A stretch of 64,000 nucleotides of DNA from Dactylonectria macrodidyma (lineage: Eukaryota; Ascomycota; Sordariomycetes; Hypocreales; Nectriaceae): positions 992,001 to 1,056,000 of the forward strand of contig JAGMUV010000018.1 of NCBI GenBank assembly GCA_020744425.1. The letters run 5' to 3'. Positions 55,125 to 64,000 of the stretch are shown here, in pieces. The position numbers and the translations under genes were made by a program. How positions within the stretch are numbered: position 1 is the first letter of the stretch; each line of letters opens with the position of its first letter. The notes beneath the pieces are model-generated. The model searched no databases. It was not told where the DNA came from and saw only the letters and a list, made by a program, of their open reading frames with translations.

Positions 55125-55915
55125 TTACATCCAGGCCTTGTTCAGGTTGTTGACAAAGTTGGAGTCAATGAAAGGGACGTTAGCGGAACCCCATTTGGCG
55201 TCAGTCAGGCCTTTACGAGCCTCAGGGGTCATGGCATCCCAGTCATAGATCCAGTAGGTACGGCCAGGGCTAGTCTTGAACTGCAGCTCGTGGTTCTTGC
55301 CGCCACTCGTGAAGTACTCAGCCATGGGGTTGTTTCCGCTTCGCTGAGGGGTTCTGGTCTTCTTGAAGTCGCCATGGCCAGAGGCTGCAGCACCGTAGAT
55401 CGACGGGTTGTTTTGGTAGTTGTCAATGAAGACAACGACAGACTCCCAGTCGTGGCGATGACCGCTGACAAGGTTGCCATCGGCAGGCTGATCTTTGGGC
55501 CAGTACCAGGCGTACATGATGGCGAGCTTTCCGTTAAAAACTCTAGCACGAGCGTATGTCTGGCCCTTGCTGGTGTCCTTGCAGCCGCCAGCAGTAGTTC
55601 CGCTATCCTGAAGACCACCGCTGTTTGAAGGATTAGCTCGAGATCGCTCTGCTATGTATTGCTAGCCACGTACCTAGTGTTGCCCTGCTTGTCGACGGCC
55701 GTATATGGCTGGCATCCATGGGCAATGTGAAGCAGAGGCTGGAACTTGTCGATGGCCGAGCCAATGGCACCACCCTGGATGGTCTTGCCGATGGGATTGA
55801 GAGAATCGTGGTTGACAACCGCGCGCTCACTAAGTGAAGAAAGAACCTCGGCAGGAGCAGCAATGCCGGTGGCGGCAAGAGCCAGGAAGGCGCTGAAAAT
55901 AGTCTGAGGGTGCAT
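55125..55915 (-). CDS. NLP (NPP1-domain) necrosis- and ethylene-inducing-like protein
   Basis: A secreted effector-type protein of the NEP1-like family. Type 1 members bind plant sphingolipids at the outer membrane face and cause leakage, though many fungal members are non-toxic. Exons 55915-55674 and 55620-55125 (53-bp intron, GTACGT...ACAG) give 245 residues, the usual length. A signal peptide ends near residue 20 (ATGIAAPAEV). The family heptapeptide GHRHDWE lies near residue 129-135, and a Cys pair (GCQPY, GGCKD) typical of type 1 is present. I see no lesion, in contrast to its neighbours. Whether the product is cytolytic cannot be told from sequence alone. Confidence 0.93.
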
Positions 55916-56065
55916 CTTGAAAGGAAATGGAAGGTGGAGGCTTGAGTAATAAGCTGGAGTGTGCTATAAAAGCGAATGTAGAAGTGAGGTTGTGGGTGTG
56001 TGTGGTGTGAAGTGAGAGCAGTGTGATGAGGAGAGACATCTGTCCAAAACGTGGGATTGATGCCG

Positions 56066-56075
56066 CTATATATAG
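56066..56075 (-). promoter_or_regulatory. TATA box of NLP gene
   Basis: The palindrome CTATATATAG lies about 150 nt upstream of the NLP start codon. Confidence 0.5.
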
Positions 56076-59000
56076 TTGTTCCGAGTACTGTCAGTGATTA
56101 TCTCAATACACCACAGCCGTATTGCCTCACGATATGTCAGTACGAAGTTGTGCTGTCCAAGCTTTCGAGAGTCAAAACTCTACCGCAGACCGCAATCCAT
56201 TGTGGCAGGGTATAATTAAAGAAACTTTGAATCCTAACTATAATCGGAGGGCCTCGGACTGTTCATGTGATTGACCTTGATAGGTTACGAGATGTGGATG
56301 ACTGATGATCCCTGCCTAGGTAGGGACACTCCTAGGGATTGCACCGCTTGCTGTTGAGTAGTCTGGTACCGATTCATGCAGAACAAACCAAATAGGTCAT
56401 GGACTAACTACCTATTGAATTGTATTGGTCAACAGTCTAGCCGATTTGTTAACAATCTGCCGATCAAGACCCATTGGACAGCCCAGCAGTGCGGGGGAAA
56501 CCATTGTTAGCCTTGAGACGCGGACGGCATTCGTAGCAAGCCGGGCCGATATTCCAAATTTTTGGTGCCGAACCCGAAACCGAACACACGGGCTGCTTCT
56601 TCTAGCAGAAAACGGATTGTTTCAAATTTATCCTGAAGACTTAGTTTGGGTGGGATTGACAGAAGTTCTACGGCATGTTCCCCAAAGAGAGTGTTAGGTA
56701 GGGCACGTGTCTTGGCATGTGTAATTACTAGTATGACAGAAACGGTTTGTCTAATCTCAGTGCTGGTTAAGGTTTTAATACCAGTCTGAAAATGTTTGCA
56801 TGAACCGAACTAGGGGCGGGAACCAAGGTAGTGATGCTTGGCGGCCAAAAGAAGGGTTAGGCCAGAGATACAATTGCTTACCCCTTGGCAATCGTATCAG
56901 GTGACGGTGCATCGGGGAAGCCGCTTTTGAACTACGTATGACTAGTATCAAGGCTACGCGAAGAATCTGATCATGCTCGCTTAGGTGTTTGGTTCGAAGA
57001 CGATACCGATCATTACACGTTAGCACTTCCTTCGATGGCCTTGACAGCAATCATAGTGATACTAGCGCACAATGACAAACTCTTTCAAAGTCATATAGCT
57101 GTTACACCCCGCTGCTGAATCGCATCCATCCTGCGACAGACCTCTGTCCGCATTGCAAGGCCAAGCACCACTAGACTGATGAAACGGCTGTTTTTGGCCC
57201 TAGCCCGAATGATCCTAACCAAACCACGAAACCAGCTGCCCAAAGCGGGAGAGCCGGGACCACCATCACAGTCCCGTGATGGCATAGTGGGCCGAACACG
57301 AGATGGAATCAAGGCCCTCTATATCCGTTTAAGCTTAGAATATCATGGGCCATTAGGGTTGCTGTCGGTCTAGGAGAACCGCAAACCCGGGATGTAGCCG
57401 TGCAGCACGCCATGGGGTACGAGGTTCCCCACCCCTTCATGTCTAAAGTCTTCATTTCATCTAGCAGGACCCTTAGGGGCCGTGTGCGAGTCAGGCTTGG
57501 CCTCTTTTTAGCTCGATGAAGCCACCATCTTTCAAATATCAGCCACGCTATTGAGTTGGTAACCAATCACAAGAGACAAAGAGTGACCGCTCTAACATCT
57601 TGCGAGAAGATCAATATATCCAGGACGGCGCTCAACGCCAAGGGTCGTGTGCATGCGGTGGCGCTGTTTTGACTTTGCCCTCTGCTCCGTCGGTCTCAAT
57701 ATGGCTGGCGGTGGAGTAACATGTCAGCTCTTGGCATAACATCGACCCAGCCATCCTCTGGTTGCTGCAACACCGCCGGAGTGTCGGGCATCTTCTAGTT
57801 CCGCGGAGTAGCCGATCCAACTTGACCTTTTACGTGTCCGAAAACGTAAGAAGGTTTGACGTCAACGGTGACGAACGCCGTGGAGACAGTGTCTCGCGAT
57901 CAGTAATCTCGGTGGTTGGAGGGACCCCGTAGAACGACTTCTTCATCCGTCCCAATGCATGCTTTCCAATTTCCCGCGGCACCCTCGGACCGCTAACGAC
58001 CTTGACAGGACGCACGTGCACAGCTCCTCTTGTGGGGGCAGGTTGACGGTGACAGCTGGTGACGATTGAAAACCAAACTTGATAGATAGTAACAGCTTGC
58101 TTATGAGAGTGCAACAAAACAGCATCGCCAGGCGGTTGCGACATTATTCAATATGTATGTATCGCAGCAAGCTTTGTAGGAACTGGAATCACTCGTCTAG
58201 ATATTTTGCCCACAACGAGCGACGATTATGGGAACTAAGCTTATTGCATCAATTAGCGCTTGGCACCCCTCCAGTCAATTAGGTTTACGGATCGTCGATA
58301 TAGAGCCACACATTGTTATAATTAGACTATCGGTAGAGCGATGGTATCATGAATTATGTACTCCGTGCCGTACCACCAGTTAGTTATACTGTATGAAGAT
58401 ACATGCCCCCTGTACTCATAGTCGTACTCTACATACGCAAGTTAAAATCGGGCACAGTTTCTGTTACATTCAGCACTTCGATCTATCTATTGCGACTTCT
58501 GTCAAGCGGTTGACCTAGCGGCTACCCGGCGATCTATGAATCCCGAAATGAGGCATGATATGAAGTGATGTTAAGAGATACTAATGTGTAGTTGAAATAG
58601 CGATGTCGCGCGCAGCGTCGTTATATTTATGCAATGAAGAAAAAAAAAATGAAAACCCACTACCCTATAGCTACTTACGACATTCTAGGTGTATACTATT
58701 AGTCAGCTGGATTGGGATTAATGTTATCGACATCTGGGGCCATCCGTATAACATAAACAATAGTTTGGACTAATATTATTGGAAAGATATCATGTTAAAT
58801 ACTTCTTGCTGTAGCCTGCATTATAAGAAGGAAGGCACCCAGTACTCTGGTAGTGGATTTTGATGTAGCTTCGCATTGTGATTTAGCAGTCGGAAACTGA
58901 GCACGGTATGTCCAACTGAATCTACAACGAAGGACGAATTTCGATAAGAAAAAAAAATTACGCTCCCTTTACGAACAGTCCAAGGTGCCATCAGCTTCTT

Positions 59001-59090
59001 CCCACACCCTTATCGAATCCTTGAGTTTTTGCTGTCTGACTCTGACAAACGGTTGGCATATTTCATGCTGTTGTCCCACTTGGACTAGGA
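56076..59090. other. Gene-poor region, 3 kb
   Basis: No intact gene is supported. On the minus strand around 57091-57312, the peptide RFISLVVLGLAMRTEVCRRMDAIQ resembles the helical end of N-terminal domains of fungal STAND-like proteins, but it stands alone without a start or neighbours. The rest is AT-rich, with an A-run near 58637. The left end includes the NLP promoter. Confidence 0.35.
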
Positions 59091-59831
59091 TTACCGATAC
59101 TTACTCCCAGACACGGACTGTTCGGGCTCGGGCTCTTCATCCGTGTAGGCTTCAGTGATTGCAGACTTGTTGTTCTGGTCGTTTTCGGCTAAGTGTACGG
59201 TGATCCTTGCCTTGCGGAAGAGCGAGAAAAAGTTGAAAATCGTGAGGGCGAGTTGGAGACACCTATGCATGTTAGTTGTGAATTTTCACGGTACTTGTTC
59301 AGGAGAGTAGAGCACGTACACCAGAGTAAGAGTTAACAGGAAGACTCTCCATCGCACGTCGTATTGCAGGATCTGGCTTGCGAGAGACAGGACGGTGAGG
59401 AGGATGAGAAGAACCGAGGCGAGGAAGTCGCCTAGAATGATTCGGTAGGGGCGCGTCTTTCGCTGCGGGATGGCATCGATGTCCTGGCTCTTTCGCCCCA
59501 AAAACAACCCGTAGTCGCCGGCAGTGACCTCGAGGTTGTTATTACTCCTCGCGCCCGGCGCATCCAAGGTGAAGACCGTCCATAGGCATAGTCCAACGGG
59601 GATGCATTCGAGCAAGATGCCCAATGCGATGTAGTCGTGACAGTTGGCCATGAGGACGATGTCGGCGATGGCAATAGGGATGATCGGGATGCGGAGCAGC
59701 TGGATGGTCGAGAAGGTCAGGCTGAACGAAGGATGTGGCTCGACGCCCCGGGAGCCGCCTAGAAGACGCGAGGTTTCGTCATTTGGGTGAACTGGCAAGG
59801 ATTTCCCTTGAGAGCGTGTGTTGCTGTTCAT
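59091..59831 (-). CDS. Small integral membrane protein, about four helices
   Basis: Exons 59831-59320 and 59262-59091 (57-bp intron GTACGT...ATAG with CTAAC branch) join to 227 residues. After a polar N-terminus, hydrophobic segments follow at about residues 45-62 (LRIPIIPIAIADIVLMA), 68-86 (IALGILLECIPVGLCLWTVF), 132-150 (LASVLLILLTVLSLAS) and 158-185 (FLLTLTLV...LALTIFNFFSLF). The C-terminus is acidic (EEPEPEQSVSG). The last exon ends in TAA at 59091. No family name is known to me. The layout recalls small fungal four-helix membrane proteins of unknown role. Confidence 0.65.
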
Positions 59832-60213
59832 TGCGATGATCGGCGTGGTTGAGATGGAAGCTTGCGTTGATGTTGCGATGGATGATGATGAAGTAGAAAT
59901 GCAAGCGTTTCAGACTGTCGGATTTATCGCTGGGAATGCCTTGGGTAATTATGGAGGACCGGATGGTGGCTGAGCACTACGAAGGAAGCGCGAAGGATTG
60001 ATCCTTATGACGCATTTGGATTGCAGGGGTCACAACCAAAAGGGAACAGGAGCTCTCGGCCAACGAGGGAAGAAAGCTGACAATAGTTCTATGGGACCAA
60101 TGCCGCATTGCCGAAGAAATGGCAGCACCAACAATTAACCTGTTGCCTGATGCCCCGCTGGCGAACTGGGCACTCCAGCCTCGAAAGTCGCTAGTCGCAA
60201 ATGCTTGTGAAGC
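59832..60213. other. Intergenic, no gene
   Basis: The promoter of the small membrane protein and the 3' side of the broken gene that follows. Confidence 0.4.
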
Positions 60214-62820
60214 TCAATCATTGTAACTTCGCCCTACTTCCGGTTTTAGCTTGTCGTCCCGATCTTCTACGCCTTCCGTGAATCTAAGTCTGAGTGTCTC
60301 TGTATTCTCAGACCTGTCTACCCACGCAACTAAAGCCAATGTCTTGACGGATGTTATCCCAGCACACGTATTGCTTAACATAGGGTCTGGAGGAGCCGGC
60401 GACTTGTGGGCTAGAGCAATCATCTCTGCGATGCTGTCCCATGACCCGCTTGTATCTCTGTACCAGACGGCCCGGATTGTGTGAATCAGCGCCAAGACCG
60501 CATGGGCGAGCAGTAGCACAATGAAAAAATAGTCAAAACGCCCTCTAGCCGTTATCGCGTAGCCGGTGAATTTGCTTTCATGACCATCCGAGTCATGTTG
60601 CCGCTGGCCAATGTCGACGGCGCTAGGAAACTCTCCTCTGGGTCGGCCATGCGGATCATAGTCCGCGCAAGAGATTCGTTATAAACTGACCAATCTCCTG
60701 TTGGCCATGCCCCTAGAAAGCGGGTAGACTTGTCGTTTGCCGCAACGCCACATCGGGACAGTCCATTCGCGACAGATGTAGAGATCGCGTGCTGAAGCTC
60801 TAATAAGAAGCTGCGATGGGCGTTCATCGAAGCATCCATGACCCCTTCGAGAGTTGTCTAGTTCTCTCTAGCGCCACCCGTGAATGGAATCTCAACCACG
60901 TTAGAGATAATGACAGGCGAAAACGCTTCGTACCAGCTCAGTGTTCGCTAGATCCTGACGGGAGGCCCATCGTCTGCCAGATCCAGCGGTGACGGATAGT
61001 AGACAATGTCTTTTGATCTTCACATCCGCGTTCAACACATTTCTAACCCTGCCGTTGACGAATTAATGTTCAAGCAAGTCATGGGTACCAGCTTGTATGA
61101 CTGAATTTCCCCTTGCCCATCGTGCATCGATCGAACACGTAGCCAGGTTGAAGTTCTCGGCGCCGTAATCTAGCGAGATGCCGGTCCTATCAACAAATAG
61201 TACCAGGCCTAGAGAACTTGCAGCATTATTCCAATCTGGATTAATTGTTTCATTCCATATTGAGACAGGGACCGCGAGTATCCGGCGGCCCGCATTAAAC
61301 AAGGTGCTGTTCAGAGAGCCTTCGCTATCGTAGGTTGAACCTTGTTTAGCCAAGTAATCCTGGACAATCCCGGAAACGTTGACCGCGTCTCCAGGTGGCG
61401 GCCATTTGTCCGACCTTCCAGAACTCTGATAGAACAGGAAAGCGCACAGTGATGTTTCCAGCCTGGGGGTCGGACCAACCATGAGATAAGCAAGACGTTC
61501 GCACTGCTGGAAACTTCGTCTTCAGCTCATACTTCTTAGTCTCTGCAAAGTATATGTTCTTGGGACACAGGTATTCCAAAGGCTGGCTCGAGTACAGCCA
61601 ATCTAGCGATTTGCGGTGCGTTGTCGCAAATGCGTCCTGCAAGGTAGCGGAAGCGACATGGGTGGTGTAGGCCCTAGTATCAACCGGTGGGTACGAGGAT
61701 GGTATCGTGTACATCAACCTTCGCGTATTATAGTCTTGAATTTGAAATTGAAACGGAGCAGGCGAGAAATTCCACCATGTCAAGTAGTGTGTGTAAAGAG
61801 ATATAAATCCAGCAGACAGGCATTTTAGGCTGAGCAGCTGATTCTCCTGATAGGTGCAGTCCCAATTAGAATAATATTCGGAATCGAGATATGTAGGCCA
61901 CAGTTGCTCATCACTGCCTAGAGTGTGATGTTAGTATCTAATGCGCATCTCGCAACACTAACATGACCCACCATTGAGCCAAAATATGCCACCACCGACC
62001 GGTACTTCCAGTTCTTCGGTATTATGAGAACAGCTGCCGCGGGACCTGCAAGCCATCATTCCAGCGACAAAGACTAGTAATGACAGCCAAGCGCGACTCC
62101 AGATGCTACGCGATGGGTTTCCCTGCGTTGAAAGGCAAGCCCAGGACTCGAGTGACCAAAAGTAACTCTTCGACTCGAGCGTTAGGAGGATTGGATGCGG
62201 GTATCCATAAAGACATCACAAAATAATCCAAGTTGGCGCTCTTACCTCAGTTGCGTAAATGACCATCGTGAAACAATAAGACCTAATGGAAGGCCATCTC
62301 CAAAGACCAATTCCGCCTTGGCTGCATGGAAGATTACGGTTCCCAAACTGGACACGACAAGCAGTTCCTTCAGACATCGATTAGTTTCTGGCGCAATCCG
62401 AAGTAAGGGAAGCGCACTCACCTGTATCTTGGCAGCTACTTGCAAGAGTCCGAGTTTGAGATCATCCTGGTCACGCGTGCCTTGCAACTCTGGTCCGATG
62501 AAGTACGCCTGGATATTGAGCGCAATGAGGGTTATGGATATGGATGCAGGCACCAAATGAATGGCAGAAGGAGCCAGCGCCAACCTTCGCGATTCGTCGA
62601 CGAGCACTTTGGATGGTTCCTCCGTTTTTGGACTTAAGAAAGTCAATATTTTCAGACCGATAGCTCGAAGCAGAGTTCTGAACCGAGAGACGAAGAGGTG
62701 AAAAAGGCGTAATGCCATCATCCACATGCTTGCTTGGATCTTTTTTGGTTTTGTGGCCCACCCAAGGGCCCAGTGCAGGGAAATGGGAGCCATGTTGCAT
62801 CTGGGGAGATGGGATATCAT
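60214..62820 (-). pseudogene. Broken gene for a large fungal multi-pass membrane protein (copy B)
   Basis: The N-terminal part is well preserved: IHLVPASISITLIALNIQAY, then LLQVAAKIQ joined to ELLVVSSLGTVIFHAAKAEL, GDGLPLGLIVSRWSF and SYFWSLES. Introns at 62368-62421, 62166-62245 and 61918-61971 fit GT-AG rules. The extracellular part (EQLWPTYLDSEYYSNWDC onward) then shifts frame near 61425-61440, continuing as DKWPPPGDAVNVSGIVQDYL. The stretch 60860-61063 is degraded. A TAG at 60858-60860 interrupts GGAREN/TTLEGVMDASM, and another shift lies near 60555-60575 before the last helix YFFIVLLLAHAVLALIHTI. The family and layout are the same as for 32395-34671. Start assignment is uncertain (ATG at 62820 or 62793). 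Confidence 0.7.
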
Positions 62821-62833
62821 CGGACACTTCCAA

Positions 62834-64000
62834 TCAACAAGGAAAAGAATGGAGAAAATCGCGCAGAATCTCGATCAACAAGAACAACACTCTCTGTGGC
62901 TTGCTTTTTCCGTTGCACAACCAATTGTTGGCTCAAGTTCAGACCCGCTACCATCACAAGCCCCGCATTCAGCCAGCTGAAGACAAGGGTCGGAAAACAG
63001 CAGACCAAGGCCCGCCCATTGTGTTGTAATTCTTTAGTCCCGCTTTGAGAACTTATTACCGTTCAACTTCCACCAATAGTCGCATTCATTCATCGGTATA
63101 TTTTCTACCTGATTGGCGTGATGTTGGCTTTGCGGATTGATTTAAGATAGCACGCGAATCCGTATCTACTCTCCTCTACGTTGACTCTGTGTCATGGTTG
63201 AAGGGCGGTTAGAGAATTCAAGATCGTGCTTTTCACGGCGATGACTAAGACATATTAGCATAGGGTAGTAGAAACGCGGTATTGACTTGACCTGAGGTAT
63301 CGTAATACTAACATGAAGTAAAGTGCATCCGCCGTGAGTCGAGCTACAGCTCAGATTCAGCGATCTCAGATTTATTTTGTAAAAAAGCCGAGTCTGTAGT
63401 AGACCACGTGAAACAAGATCATCTTTTTGTTGGGAAAGACAGTATCCTACCTTTCTGCTTTCTGCTTTCTGCACTCTGCTTCTTCTCGGTGTATAGGAGG
63501 CCCATAAATTGAGACATCTGACCAACCTCCAAACCTTAAAAAGTAGGATTGTAGTGAAGGATACAATGCTTTGTGAGCACCGATAGCATACGGCATGGCA
63601 TACCTAAGCACTAAGTACGCATGCTGATCTCAAATTGGTCCAAGCCTCCGATGTATTCTTGGCAGACTGCTTATGGTTCCTTGAGAGAAGCGAAGACCCC
63701 TGAGATCACACCACAGAGAAACACATGTGAGAGGAAGTGACACTGAGACGCAGGAGACAGAAATTGCATTTTTTGGCTTTTAGTAGCTTCGATCCGCTTC
63801 TCTTCAAGTACGTCAAAGCCACTTTAATCTTGACTGCATTTGTCATGCGATATCATTGAGATACCTACGGTAACGGACACATCGAAAATGGTCACAAGGG
63901 GACCCTTGCCCACCAACCATCACTTGACCAAAGAGACATGACTAGCACTTTCATGAGTTAATGTACGCGGAGGCGCTGGAAAATCTTCCCTATTACAGAT
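62834..64000. other. Right edge, no gene recognised
   Basis: About 1.2 kb without a supported gene. It includes a short (CTTTCTG)3 tandem at 63451-63471. Confidence 0.4.
63451..63471. repeat. (CTTTCTG)3 heptamer tandem
   Basis: Three exact head-to-tail copies of CTTTCTG. Confidence 0.8.

Noticed and set aside
33736..60860. Idea that TAG is recoded as an amino acid in this organism
   Set aside because: Intact genes here end in TAG (GH3 at 1588, NACHT-WD40 at 8190, MFS at 21893, small gene at 40678). Broken genes also carry frameshifts, so loss of function is simpler.

Overview
The window reads as nuclear DNA of a filamentous ascomycete (Pezizomycotina, most likely a Sordariomycete). The evidence is short introns of about 46-140 bp with GT...CTAAC/CTGAC...AG signals, a Zn2Cys6 regulator, a fungal NACHT-WD40 receptor, an NLP effector-type gene, dispersed single 5S rRNA genes and a Tad1-like LINE relic. 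I cannot name the species. Splice junctions were placed by eye; most multi-exon models below close to an exact multiple of three.

Positions 1-22 kb are mostly intact carbohydrate genes. The end of an MFS transporter enters from the left edge. A GH3 beta-glucosidase (1588-4161, minus) sits beside an MFS sugar transporter (5108-6814, minus). After a 1414-residue NACHT-WD40 receptor (8190-12532, minus) and a small terminal-inverted-repeat element, a second sugar module follows: GH36 alpha-galactosidase (14629-16932, plus), a Zn2Cys6 transcription factor (17195-19178, minus) and an alpha-glucoside-type MFS transporter (20280-21893, plus). The regulator and transporter share a 1.1-kb divergent promoter. 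This looks like an uptake, hydrolysis and regulation unit for alpha-galactosides.

Positions 22-40 kb hold small and accessory genes: a small hydrophilic protein, a fungal Cys-rich/TM family gene, a 1222-residue TPR-CHAT protease (27190-30858), two 5S rRNA genes whose differences are compensatory in one helix, a broken multi-pass membrane protein gene, and a secreted/TM kelch protein with a probable GC-AG intron.

Positions 40-64 kb are an accessory zone with many damaged genes: a broken cysteine-synthase-like gene, a CENP-V/GFA protein, remains of a large mucin-like secreted protein, a 5'-truncated LINE with a (CAA)n tail, an M35-type metalloprotease with one in-frame TAG, a Clr5-ankyrin gene with one in-frame TAA, an intact NLP gene, a small four-TM protein, and a second broken member of the multi-pass membrane family. 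Seven internal stops across six genes in the right half can each be explained by a single C-to-T change at CpA (CAG to TAG or CAA to TAA), the kind of change RIP makes. The mix of NLR, CHAT protease, Clr5-ankyrin, NLP and pseudogenes resembles a fast-evolving recognition/secretome compartment next to a conserved sugar-use region.
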